The position numbers and the translations under genes are program-made. Positions 1-11,524 of a DNA stretch of 64,000 nt are shown piece after piece. The notes below the pieces were generated by a model that was not told the origin of the DNA, did no database searches, and was given only the letters and a program-made list of their open reading frames with translations. Numbering within the stretch: position 1 is the stretch's first letter; every line of letters begins with the position of its first letter. The DNA comes from Fomitopsis serialis (Eukaryota > Basidiomycota > Agaricomycetes > Polyporales > Fomitopsidaceae), in NCBI RefSeq assembly GCF_022376445.1, contig NW_025955047.1, forward strand, positions 1 through 64,000, read 5' to 3'.

Positions 1-624
1 ATGTACAGGAGATATATCGCATCTTCCGTTCTCATGACGTTGAAGATTATCAGGGAACCTGCACCGATTGTATCGGAAGTGATATTTTGTCAATGAGTGG
101 TCTGATGCACCACTTGGACTACCAGCAAACCAGCAAACCTTCGTCGAACACGAAGCTTCTCTGTACACATACCGCATGGAAGCTATATCTGTGCGTAAAC
201 TCACGTTGAAGACAGTTGTATTGCAATCCTGACTAACGCACCCTTGTTCGGCAGGCTCGGACTCAGTAGGCAGGCTGACTCCATGTGCGTATACGTGTGT
301 CTCTGCGTCTATCAGCATGTGTTCTTCACCGCAGGAGCCTCTAGAAGACCAAGCCCTGCGGTCTGTGGTTCTGATACAGGTGTGAGGGTTGAAACTCTGT
401 TCTCCATGGACGCAGTGAGTGCTCAGGACCCTGGCATGGTATATATGTCGCCTCTCGCTGCCATACATCCTCACACTCACAGACACATCCTTTTTTTTAC
501 GACTCTACGGGAGACAGGCACTACAATGGTGATGCACAGCCGAGTCGACAAGATCGTGTCTTCTGTTGAACATTGTTCTATGTGAGAATGCGCCTAGGTC
601 TGTGCAAGCGAAGCGTTACTAACT
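1..624. other. No gene recognised
   Basis: Only one ORF over 100 codons (244-585, plus) and no recognisable domain. It may hold the promoter or first exon of the caspase gene. Confidence 0.5.
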
Positions 625-3230
625 ATGCATGTCAGTGTGGCCTCTATAGAATCACGTTTCTCCCTGCATCACTCAGATCTTGCTGGCGATAGAGAATGGT
701 ACGCAATTATCCGTGGCAGGTATACGCTGAAGCTGATGCATTCACGAAGTAGCCGCGACATCGATCCCATACCCAGGACGACTACACCCGACAGCGGCTA
801 CATCTCAGAGCTTGAGTACGGCAGATTTGATTAAATCCAAATCACGCGCTGACTTTACTGAGTAGAGAACCTGCAAAGCCATTCGTGGGTGTCGATCGTG
901 GTTCTGACGGTTTCGAGCCCACGAATGCTCCGCGTATATTCGCATTCGTGGTGGCCGTCAACGAATACCACTCTCCGAGTGTCCCTAACTTGTCGGGATG
1001 CATCAACGACGCTCAGGATTTCATGGACTACTTGAAACATGTCCTCGACGTACCGACGCCTAGGATTTCGAAACTGATCAACGGAGAGGCCACCCGTTCC
1101 GCTATTATCAACGAGTTCAAGGCCCACTTCTGGAACAATCCGGACATTCACCACGGCGATGCTCTCATCTTCTTCTTCTCCGGGCATGGCAGTTATGCTC
1201 GTGCACCAGAGACTGGCCTGCCCAGAATGATCTGATAGAGCTCATTTGCCCGTACGACTACATGGACGAGGACAAGAACGATGACAAGTACGGGATATCT
1301 GACCGAACGCTTGACGGGCTTATGCGGATATTGGCGGACCGCAAGGGTGACAACATCGTATGTTCGCGCCTTCCCGTTCATGCTGTCGAGAGTGACTCAT
1401 CATTTCTGGCCACGGCTAGACGGCTATCCTCGACTGTTGCCACTCTGGAGGGATGGCAAGGGAGCTAGATCCCCGGGCCGCGAGGGCGACCTCTCTGTGT
1501 CGGTGAGGTCTGCCCCAAGTTATTCCACACCTATCCCCCCGACACTAGGCCAGGAGATATGGGGCCATCACACATCGGACCGAGCTGTATCTTGGGAAGT
1601 CCCATCAGCATACAAGGCGACGTCATCATACATCTTGTTGGCTGCGTGTCGCGCCACTGAGAAAGCCAAGGAAATGCGTTGCTCGTCCGATTCACCTGGA
1701 GCCGGGATGCCAGAGAACGTCCGCGGTGTATTTTCCGCCAACCTGATCCAGACACTACGCACCATGGGGAGGGAGCGGTTAGAGGCGCTCACGTATGCGC
1801 GTTTGATGGACGATCTTCCGCGTCGCGCGATCCACTCACTCCCTTCGCTCCTTGAGCAACATCCGCAGTGCGATGGCACCCACAGTGATAGGGTGCTCTT
1901 CAGCACGCGTCGACTTCCCGATGCCCCCGATTCATTCATCCTGATCAGACATGGGGACACTTGGCACGTGCGAGCCGGGACAATTCATGGGATTACCAAG
2001 GGGACGCAGTTCGCTTTACCTCCACCACTTTCGGGTATACAAGCAAAAGGTGGAGTGATATTCGAGGCGGAGAATGTGTGGCCAACGACATGCGAGGTGC
2101 CGTGCCGCTCGGCCGGTGTAGAGTTCGACTCCTCGATCCCTCAACGAGTGGTCGTCACACACTGGAACCAGCCAATTTCGCTCGCCACGCGCGTGTATGT
2201 CCGTCGCACCCCCGGGGACGATGGTCTTGCTATCAATACCAGGGCGCTCTATCGAGTGACGCATGACGAGGACGCCTTCGACCTAACACTAGATGCCATT
2301 CCGGGTGGTTGGCGTATCGAGAGGTTCGATCCACTCGTCACACGTTTCTTCGGCAGCAGGCGCGTTTTGGAGGTTGCTGGCAGGTCGTCGGCGCATGCAA
2401 CAGGCGTTCTGGACGCGATTTCCCGTTTCAACTTCCACCTATATCGGTCCAATGTGGACGTTGCGGTTGACAAGGAACTCCGCCTAACCGTCCAAATGCA
2501 CGCTCTGGAGGAAATGGTGGAGACGGTCTGCGAGGCATGGGAGCAGTCTCACAGTCGTCTCGGCCGAGGAGAAGAGGTCGTCCTTCGCACTGTGCAGGGC
2601 ATGACATCGCTTTACTGCCACAAAACCGATGCTAGTCGCTGCTCGGGGAATATTGATGGCCAAAAGTGGGCCGATCCTCGTCACTTCCATATCCCAAAGC
2701 CTGTGGAGGAGGCCATGATAACGAACTTTGATCGCCAATACGGCTTCACGCTGGTCAACAATTCGAGCATCGATCTCTTTCCATACGTGTACTTCTTTGA
2801 TCCGAGTACTTACGCTGTCAAGGTGTGTGTCCTGAGCGCTGAGCTCTTTGGAGTTATATTGTTCATTGACATCCCTGCACAGGAGCTGTTTTCACCTCGA
2901 TGGGGCACCTGTGAAGCACCTCTTCCAGTCAAAGGCCACATTTGTATTGGCTATGGCGGATTTGGTACCAACCCTCTACGATTCACGCGGCCGGAAACCC
3001 ATTCTGATAACGCAGTGGGCTTCCTCAAGATATTCGTCTCCACGTGCTACGTCGAGCTGAACATCGAGCAGCCACCCCTATTCGACCCACCGGAAAAGGC
3101 GGTGCATCTAGGCCACATTCCTATGTGTGATCCACCGGCCAGGGCAGCACATCTTGGCCACATTCCTATGCAGGACAACTGGAATTCGTGGACCTACGTC
3201 TTGACGTCACAGGCGACAAAAGACCCATGA
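625..3230 (+). CDS. Caspase-domain (peptidase C14) protein with frameshift
   Basis: Metacaspase-like protein of the expanded mushroom family. The first half of the fold is read from about 930 (AFVVAVNEYHS, then FFFSGHGSYA with the catalytic His). The catalytic Cys lies in ILDCCHSGG at 1426-1452, after an intron at 1358-1419 (gtatgt...ctag). A further intron (about 1499-1548) leads to the long frame ending at 3230 (SYILLAACRATEKAKE, LTYARLMDDLPRRA). The C-terminal part (GFTLVNNSSIDLFPYVYFFD) is typical of these fungal proteins; an in-frame 60-nt intron probably sits at 2822-2881. A possible first exon starts at 625 and splices 816-865 in the right phase. The reading frame breaks near 1210: the sequence continues one base out of register into NDLIELICPYDYMD, and no intron fits. 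It is either a pseudogene or a base error. Role inferred: cysteine protease in cell death or stress. Confidence 0.85.
3086..3171 (+). repeat. Two-copy 45-bp in-frame tandem repeat
   Basis: Two adjacent copies in the caspase gene's last exon encode DPPEKAVHLGHIPM and DPPARAAHLGHIPM. The copies differ at several bases, so the duplication is not brand new. It lengthens the C-terminal tail after the conserved domain. Confidence 0.8.
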
Positions 3231-3392
3231 CGGTGAGGTCACCCTCTTCCACGGCCATGTGTATTTGTACTGGTACCACGTCGCTATAAGTCTGCCATTC
3301 GTGATGGACTAGTATCTGTAGTTTTATGGTCCCATCGCTTGTCAAAGACATGCCACATGCAATGGAAAAGGTGTTGGTAACGGAGCACCGCG

Positions 3393-3880
3393 TCAAGGCT
3401 TCTGGGCATATGCCGAAGCTGCGCGATCCCTTTTACGCATATGGCAGGCACGAACGATCCTCTGCTGCATAACAACACCTCGGCCTCGGAAGTGGCACTG
3501 TTCAAACTCGACTGTATTGATTGATCCCAACGCTGATAAGCATTCGAAGAATCGATGGTGCGGTTCCTGCTCTGGGGTCGTCCAGCATATGTTTTCCATC
3601 ATGATTCTTGTTAGGGCCGGTAGGGTATTGGGGCGCAGGCGGAAGGGGATGGTTCGAGCGAAAGGTCTCGCAGGATCATCTACTATCCGGAGCGTCTCGA
3701 CAAGCTCGAAAAGTCGACGACAGCTTCGCGAGCAGAGAATGCGCGCTATGCACCGGAGTATGCGTTCGTTTCTGATCGTCATAACGGTCTCCCGCCGTAA
3801 GTGATACTGGCTAGAAGGATGCCATGTCTTGCACGTCAGGGCGCAGTTCAGTAGTGTAGGTGGATCCGCAGTGACGTTGA
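3393..3880 (-). pseudogene. Decayed F-box paralogue (third copy)
   Basis: Read on the minus strand, this matches the F-box genes at 11.5 and 17.9 kb. It shows DPPTLLNCALTC, then QYHLRRETVMTIRN, RRLFELVETLRIVDDPARPF, NICWTTPE and FFECLSALGSINTVEFEQC. The order is the same as in the other copies (PPTLLA.ALVCRDW, SRYHLQRE, RLVDDPSKPF, VNWTT, FFEWLS). The F-box start is out of frame upstream of about 3875. The homology ends after the equivalent of the first third of the gene, so it is probably a truncated relic. It runs against the caspase gene, tail to tail. Confidence 0.65.
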
Positions 3881-4779
3881 GAATTAAAAAACACTATCAC
3901 AGGCAATCCCAACACTCTACCAGTACTAGTCCGGCATGGCTCGAGTGCTATGTACTCTGATCAAGGCCAAAAACCATACGCATTATCAATCGCGCTGTCG
4001 ACGCATGAGCGCCGAGCGTTGTCCTGATTCGGATGACCGCGCGACGCCCGAGGCAATTCTCACGAGGCGGGGGTATGTCCCTTGGACAGAGCCACCGTCT
4101 CCTTTAGGCAGGTGCATCAGATGAGGATCTCTGATGTGACCGTTACTTTGGGCGCTTCACGGGCGTCTATTCAAAGGGGGGGTCGCCCGCACAGGATGCC
4201 CCAGACGTGTCGGAGCGGTGGTGGGGTGCGTCCACACGGATGGGTACGAGACCATCATCGCCCTGGGCCGTAACGAATGAAAGTAAGATGTATCTTGCAT
4301 TCGTAACCACCTCATCACAACGAACGACTCGGAGTCGCCCGGGCCCGCCAACTAGTAAGTACATCGCAGAAAAGCGGTTGATCCTTTGTCAAGTATGGGT
4401 GGCGGTCGAGCGGTGAATAACAGTTCAATATAGCCTGCCTCCTGAGCGTGGATAGCAGGAGCCTGAGCATTAGAGTCGGGACTTAGCAAGACTTCACTTG
4501 AGCAAAGTTCGCTCAGTGAAGGTCGAGGAGCAGTGATCCTAGGCGCCCGCTGGTACGCGCACACGTGACTGCTGTCATCTGTCGCGCCACAAGTGAGCGC
4601 GTCGATTCTCTGATCATGTAAGTACCTACGTACGTGGTGGCTTCCAGAGATTTGAGCTCCGACTTCAACTCGCATACAAGTACTGCACCACTTCTGCGCA
4701 GACCTTGCTCTTTCCTTCCACCATCTTCAGAAACTCAGGCGATGCTCCTTAGACAGGACCACTGAGTGCCACCCAGACT

Positions 4780-5260
4780 CGGATACTCTCATATACTGGG
4801 TCTTCTAGGTAAGCTATGTTTCTGTCTGAGTATGTCCATTCGAGAACCTGTGCGCATACGATGAGACCCGCTGCACCGATGCGATGTCGCCGTACAGCAT
4901 ATATGCGCATATAGTCCACCGCTCTGCGAGGGAATGTCTGTCCGAGTCTCAGTGGACAGTATACGACCGTACAGCTGCATCTACCCATCCAAGATTGGTT
5001 TGAGGTGCGCGGTGTACGGTGTTCACAAATTGGCTGCCCTCCATATTGGTCGTGTGTCTCGTCCGAGTATGACTTGAACATTTCGCATATGGCGAGAGTT
5101 GCTACATAAACTGGCGCAATGCCGCCGGACTGCATATAGATGTGCACATATATCGTGTACCCACAAGCAAGGCATATCCGCCGCTCTGTAAAAGGTGTAT
5201 GCAAGGACCTGTCCCACTCGCTGTATGCGAGCCCACCGGCGCTGCATCATTGTTTCAATC
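4780..5260. repeat. Possible diverged tandem duplication, about 240 bp
   Basis: On the minus strand two successive blocks start with an AGAGCGG(C/T)GGA motif, followed by alternating TATATGYRCATAT and GTCCGGCGGCAT / GTACGGCGACAT motifs. They lie near 5195-5060 and 4925-4800. Similarity is patchy and was judged by eye. The surrounding 3.9-6.3 kb holds no gene I can recognise, apart from the CT-rich leader of the next gene near 6115-6160. Confidence 0.3.
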
Positions 5261-6309
5261 TGGTTGTATTCTTGCGGTGTTTAAGGGTATTGTGTAGAGG
5301 CCCTTGGGCCCTCCTTCGCAGCGGGTGTGCGATTACGGTTAGGTACGCACGAGTATCAACCGTATCTGTCGCTCTGCACAATGCCTTATCGAGATTAACA
5401 TACGACTCACTGGTAGCAACAGGGTTCCTGGTGCAAAGTAAACACATACTAAGTAGGGTAAGTGCACACGTCCACAGGTCATTGGGCGCAAGCGAGGTAT
5501 GGAATGTCCATACGCTTGAGAGATTGATCCGTATCGCATACCGCCTGTTGATGAAGGCGAATGGGCAAGGATCGATGCAACTAGTATCCAAACACCAGTA
5601 AGTGCATGCTTGTCGACGTGCGGAACCCACCCTTGGCCTGTAGTGTCTTTCCTATCGAAAAACTCATCGGTAATGCACGCCAGTTGTCGCAATATAGTAT
5701 ATTGCCATCGCTGACTAGTATCCATCTTCACAGGCAATGGCATGGCCCTACTTCTGTCTACCTTGACATCCGTCAACACGCTCAACGGATGATGATGCGC
5801 CCGTCCTCAAGCCTTCGCATAACAGAGTTGTGAGTGCCATGTACGTAGCTATCATCCGTGTTAGGACTGAGTAGTAAAACGAAGACATACTTGGCGAAAG
5901 ACCATAAAGACCTCCGAGTCGGTCCAGAGTCGAATTCGAAGACAAGAAGACAACGTCTGCCAGCCACCTCGACGCCACACGCGGCGCGGCCGTTCTCGCT
6001 TGCCGCCGGCGCGGTCGAGGCCGTGTGCCTGGCGGGCGACAACAGCACATGCCCGATTTGGACGATAGCCAGCCAGGCTGAAGCACTGCGTCTGAAGGCA
6101 GCGTCGGCGGCTTTCCTTTGCTCTTCTTCTCTCTCCCTCTGCCCTCTGCCTTACCGCGCTGAGCTCTACTTTGCAGTCCAATTTTGCGAAACGCGCGAAA
6201 CTGCGCTCCAGCCGACTCCAGCAGGACAAATACAGACACGCCACAAGTGGCTAACGGGCGCCTCGCAGCTTGACCTCCTCGTCGACGACGACGAACACGC
6301 CCTCCCCAC

Positions 6310-8016
6310 ATGGACCCCCTCTCACTCGGTGGCGAGTCACCCGCCGCCCGTCAGTCGATTCTTGGCTCTTTTCTTCGCCCACGACCCCGCGGCACGTCGC
6401 AGTCGCACCCCTCACCGCCAGGCGACGCCAGCAGGGACTCACCGCCCCCAGTCGTCCCACCCGCCGACGGCGCACGCCGTCGAAACGCCCCCGCCCTCCA
6501 GCCATCTTCATCTCAGGCCGGTCTGTCGCAGATGCTGCGCCGCCGACGATCCGCAGGGGCCGTGGCCACGCCCCAAGGAGCAGCCGTGGCCCCTCGCCCG
6601 GCCACATCGAACAACGCCGCAACGCACCGGATCCGCCTCGTCCCGCACTTGGCCTCAAGATCCTCACTGCGATTCGAGCCCATCTGCAGAGACGTGCGCG
6701 AGGGCGACCCGGCGCTGCGGATCGGACGGTTCACCGACCGGTCAGGACTGGGACTGGCGGCGGCGAACGCACTCGGGTCGAACAAGCTCGCGTTCAAGTC
6801 GAAGGTGGTGTCGCGCGCGCACGCGGAGATCTGGGCGGAGGCGGGCGGGCGGTTCTTCATCAAGGACACGAAGAGCAGCTCGGGCACGTTCCTCAACCAC
6901 GTCCGGCTCTCGCCCGCGAACACGGAGAGCCGCCCCTCGGAGCTGCGCGATGGGGACATTCTGCAGCTCGGCGTGGACTACCAGGGCGGGAACGAGGACA
7001 TCTACAAGTGCGTGAAGATCAAGATTGAGATGGGCCGCGAATGGCAGGCGCACGCCAACCCGTTCAAGTGAGTGTTTCTACTGCCTGTGGATGCGGGCGA
7101 CTTTGTCAGCCTCAGTGCATATCGGAGAAGGCTCGGTGCCTTCTGTTCATTTCCGCGCATGGTCGCAGGGTTTTAGACACGTTCTCAGCCCACCGCTCGG
7201 TGTTTTGAGATACACTGGCAGGTCATCGCGGAAAACGAACAGCGCTGACCGGTCTCCCGCAGCGCGAACGCCCTGAAGCAGCTGAAGGCGATCTCGCTCC
7301 CGAACAACGCAACCTCGAAGAAGACGCTGCCGAGGTCGTCGCTCCCGGACTGCTGCATCTGCCTGTTCGCGGTGACGATCCACCAGGCGCTGTTCATCGC
7401 GCCATGCTCGCACGCGTTCCACTTCAAGTGCATCCGGCCGCTGCTCGAGACGCACCACCCCGCGTTCTCGTGCCCGCTCTGCCGCACGTTCGCAAATCTG
7501 GAAGAGGACGTCGAGGTTGAGATCGAGGGGAGCGTGTTTGGCGGGGACGATGATATCGATGCGGACGTTTCGGTCGTCGTCGCTGCAGTCGCCGCTGCGG
7601 CCGTGGACAGGCCCGCGACGGGCGACAGCCATCAGTCCCACTCTCGCTCGAGGGAGCGCGAGCGCGACAGGGATCCTGGAGCGGAGACGGAGGTGGAGGC
7701 TGAGCCCCGCCCGATCCGTGGACGGCTCATGCACCACCCGCTTGCGGATACGGACGTCGAGATGGCAGATGCCGACGGGATCGCGCTGCCGCCGCTCCCG
7801 GAGGCCTCGCCACTCATGGTCGCGCGGGCGTGGACGGCGGTCAACGGAGGTAGAGACGGTAGCGTGTCGCCCGTGCTCGTGCCAGGACCACTCAGCTCGG
7901 CAATGGAGGTGTCCGAGGGCGAGGAGGACGGTGACGAGGCTTCGGGCAGCGGAGAAGGGTCGAGCGAAGTCATGGTCGGTGGGACGCTGGGGGAGGGGCA
8001 TAAGCGCAAGCGGTGA
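6310..8016 (+). CDS. dma1: FHA-RING E3 ubiquitin ligase, Dma1/Chf1-like
   Basis: Two exons (6310-7067, 7263-8016) joined by a 195-nt intron (gtgagt...ccgcag) give 503 aa. Residues 1-105 are Ser/Pro/Arg-rich. An FHA domain covers about 106-240, with the phosphothreonine-binding signature: RIGRF 138-142, SRAH 168-171, SSSGTFLN 189-196, GDILQLG 215-221. A RING-H2 finger covers 283-326, with ligands C283, C286, C301, H303, H306, C309, C323, C326. The acidic, low-complexity tail ends in KRKR. FHA followed by RING in one chain is diagnostic of Dma1 (fission yeast) and Dma1/Dma2 (budding yeast). These are known to couple spindle or septin status to mitotic exit and cytokinesis by ubiquitination. It converges on the spg1-like gene 1.4 kb downstream. 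Confidence 0.93.
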
Positions 8017-8739
8017 TGCGCGCGCAGGTTGGATGTGTATACTTTAATGGTTATGATTACGGATTCTGGTGCGTGTCTGGTGTAATTTATTGTCTTTTGG
8101 GTCTGAAGGTGTGCTCAATCTGCGTGTAGATAGCATCGATACCTTCCACGTTCAACACACAGCCCCATCACCAGGACGTTCGTCGTGCTGCTCCATCTGT
8201 GACCTTGGGCGTCAGAGCCGGACGGACGTTCACGGATATTTCCACACCACACACTCCTGCCTCCTTCGTCTCTTGGTGCTTGTATTCACAGTAATTTGAT
8301 TTCCCTTACTCGTCGTGATCCCCTGCTTTCCGTCTGTGACTGTTGACGATCTCAATGTGCTGTCCACACCGTTCGTGTACTATAGATCCACCTAGTGTGC
8401 TAGACGAACGACTATCTCCCTCCGTTTCGTCCGTCAGCGTGCACCACCCACAGCCCTCACGGAACGTACGCACATTCTCGCAGGCCGTACAGCTGCGCCG
8501 CCCGTCAGCCGCGTCGCACACAGAACCCGCGGGAGACACATGGCGAGAGATTTTTAAGCATAGGCAACGACAGGAATTGCATTATATAGGTATGCGGAGA
8601 CGACGAGACGAGCGAGGGGACCGTGAGAGAGGAGGAGACCGACAGGGACATATACTTAGAGTACGCGGGGATCAACGTGCAGCAAATCGACAACAGCAAG
8701 GATACGGACACGGACACGGGGTGTGGGGTGGGGCTCTCC

Positions 8740-9388
8740 ACCCGACCAGGAGGGCGGGGATGTGGAAACGTAGGACTGAGGGGGAGGGGCGGAAATGGTA
8801 GGGGAAGCAAGGGCGGTGGCGGTGGTAGAGGGTCCGTAGTAACAGGTGGGAAGGGTAGAGGAGCAGGGGAGGAGGGCGGGCATGCAAAGTGGTGGGTATT
8901 GCGGTCAGCTCAGAATGGTGTAGATGTGTATGTGTTGGTGGTTATGTAGTGGATAAGATAACGCGTTAATGCGAGGAATGTACAGAGGAAGGGGAGAGCG
9001 GGAGCGCCGACGATTTTGGTGGACGGCATCGAGGTGAGGTGGGTGGCTGATGGCGAGTGGGCGCTTACGACGCAGCTTCTCTATGGCGCGGTGTGGCGGA
9101 TCGTGGGCGGTGGAAGCGAGGACCTGGGTGATCCTCCTCCGTGGTGGAACGTCTTTGCGCGCCTGCATCAACGGCGGTCGGTCACAACGGAAGGCGCAGT
9201 GGATTTCAATAATGTTACATCGGTGGGGAGAGCGACAATCACACCTTTTCGCCACGGCCCACCACCCCTCCCTCTTGTCCACCCGCGCCCTCCTTCCAAA
9301 TCCAGTTCCATTTCCAGAATCCACCCCGCCGCCCACCCGGACCCCGACCGCATGCCCGCCACGCTGCCCACCTCCACCCGCCCGTCCG
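8740..9388. other. Strand-asymmetric G-rich / C-rich spacer between convergent genes
   Basis: At 8740-8885 the plus strand is strongly purine and G-rich, with many GGG and GGAGG runs. At 9255-9380 the plus strand is C-rich (CCACCC, CTCCCT runs). No gene is evident. This is the shared 3' side of the dma1-like and spg1-like genes, so it probably holds both terminators. Confidence 0.5.
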
Positions 9389-10299
9389 TCATACGTCGAC
9401 GTACATGAGTACGGGCTCGCCGACGCCGTCGATCTCGGGGATGACGCACTTGAGGTCGAACGCCTTGGCGAGCACGATCTTGAAGATCTTCTGCACGTTG
9501 ATCGACGCGGACGTCGAGCAGAAGATGAGCGACGCGTGCATCGCTTTTGCGAAGCGTTTTGCCTGTGGGCGTGGGTGAGCACGCGGTACGCAGGGGAAGG
9601 GGGTGGGCGCACCTGCTTTGTGATTTCCTCCTGCTCGTCTCTTGGAAAGGTGGAAAACGTGTCGAATTTCGTGCCGATTAGAAAGGGTATTGCGGTCTAG
9701 TATCCGACCATTCATAAACGGCCGACCTGCCGAGTCTGGTCACGTACTTTGTTGAATCCCCGTGCTTGTCGATACCACTCCTTCACCGAGTTCAGCGTCG
9801 ATTTCCGCGACAGGTCAAACATGAATAGTATCGCGACTGCGTCGTTGCAGACGAGCGGGAGCATGTTGACGAACTCGCGCTGCCCGCCGAGATCCCAGAG
9901 CGAGAACGTGATGGACGTCCTGCGCACCGTGATGGTCTTCTCCATGAAGTTGACGCCTGTCCCACATCGCTCGTCCACCGAATCTCGATGCATGCACGGG
10001 AGACGGAAGCGTACCTAGGGTCTGGATGTAGTCCTCGTCAAAGTGCCCCTCGACGTACTTCACCATCAGACTCGTCTTGCCGATCTGCGAGTCCCCCAGC
10101 ATGCCGACCTTGATCACCACGCTGCGGGAGGGCGAGAGAGCAACCGTGAGACGGGGGCCTTGTTCCGCACGCAGAGGGTGCCAACGGGGGTGCGCACGGC
10201 GGCTCACCTGTTCTGTTCGTTGCCAATCTCGCCGTTTGGCCGCACGCCCAGCGAGCTGGGGCCTGCGGCGGGTGTGGGCGACGATGCTGACGCGGACAT
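9389..10299 (-). CDS. spg1: Spg1/Tem1-type septation Ras-like GTPase
   Basis: Five exons on the minus strand (10299-10208, 10121-10015, 9956-9748, 9696-9613, 9562-9389) close in phase to give 221 aa. Every junction is GT-AG (for example gtgagc...cgcag, gtacgc...gacag). Signatures: P-loop GDSQIGKTS, switch [16 protein letters not shown], the family-specific [28 protein letters not shown], and IGTKFD in place of the usual NKxD, as in Spg1/Tem1. The family is the master GTPase of the septation initiation / mitotic exit network at the spindle pole body, acting through Cdc7- and Sid1-type kinases. A short Ser/Ala/Pro-rich leader (about 28 aa) precedes the G domain. The start at 10299 is the first ATG in frame. 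Confidence 0.95.
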
Positions 10300-11420
10300 G
10301 TCGGCCTGAGTGTCTCGATAGCGGGGTTGGCTCGTGCGCAGATCGCAGATGCAGACGTGGGACGCAGGCCGGCGGGGCGCAGGCGTGGAATTAGGTGCGT
10401 TCGAGATGAAGGAAAGGATAAGAGAAACACGGAAGAAGAGGAAGCAAAGGAGGGACGCGTTCTGGGCGCGCTGGGGGGCGATGGGGGATGAAGTACAGAC
10501 GGCTCACTCTCGAACAGAGTATGGCCGGATACACGACGGACGCCGACCAGGCTGAGCAGTACGACAGGCAGAAAGAGACACAGTCCGTCGGCAAGACGGC
10601 GCTCTCAACCATCCGCGCACGCGTTCCCCTTGCTTGGCGCCCGCCTGCTTGCACTCACGCTCTTTCAGACAACGCCAACTCATAGTCAGACAATATCTCG
10701 AATTTTCCTGCGATACGGCACTATCTTCAGCAGCTTATATCCCGACTCTCTGCCAGACATCAAAGCGCTCCATGGCACGACGCCTTGGACAGGGACACCG
10801 GTCATACTTGGTGGGTAGTACGGTGGACTCCGAGTCGTCCACCAGCCTCCTCCACGTGCATAACCAATTGCGCAATGGCATCGTGGTGGTAAGTGGTGGC
10901 GGTGGACCGCATCTTCGTGATTTCTTTGATACAATCATTGTTACTTGCTCCTGACCCTGGAGCGGTCCTGTCAGATATTGAACATCGTGGCAGTGCCCAA
11001 TATCCGCAGTCATGCCCTTTCACGACTATAGGCGATAGTGTGAGGGTATCCAACCTGAAGTTGGGCCGAAATGCAGTCTCAAACTGTCATCACTACGGCC
11101 CCATTTGCGACGATGTCTCCGGTACGTCCACTGTAGCCGTACATTCGTCCCTCGCATCTTACACACTCCTACGAACGCAAGAACTGTTCACAGAGTTAGC
11201 GTCTGACCATTATGGCCCTAGACCACCGACTCAGCGCTTGTAAAGCGACTGCCGCACGGGAAGGTGGAACATGTCATGTAAGGAGCTTCTTCACGCGCAT
11301 CGGCGTTGTCCCCCTGGTGCCAGTAGGTCGCGCTCGCAGGAGTGGTGGTGCACGGTGTTAACATCCAATGAACGTGCGCGCCATCTGAGTGGACAGATCT
11401 GGCTTTCCTCTCCATGCTGG
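10300..11420. other. No gene recognised
   Basis: This holds the promoter side of the spg1-like gene, then only short ORFs. A minus-strand segment near 10870 shares AGGCTGGTGGACGA with one near 18150, which hints at another old duplicate, but the match is too short to build on. Confidence 0.4.
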
Positions 11421-11427
11421 TATAAAA
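11421..11427 (+). promoter_or_regulatory. TATA-like box
   Basis: TATAAAAA lies about 110 nt before the first coding ATG of the following F-box copy. A leader intron (gtgagt...ccgcag, ending at 11531) separates them. Confidence 0.5.
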
Positions 11428-11524
11428 AGCATCCTTAGGGCACCTCCCAGTCACATCGCTCGCGGAGAGGAGTTATCGGTGAGTCAGCAGTCGTGATTCA
11501 CACCGTCCCATACTTACGTACATG

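Noticed and set aside
5858..7015. 385-codon plus-strand ORF overlapping the dma1-like gene
   Set aside because: It overlaps the FHA exon in another frame, is Arg/Ser/Pro-rich, and has no domain; it is a GC-driven shadow.
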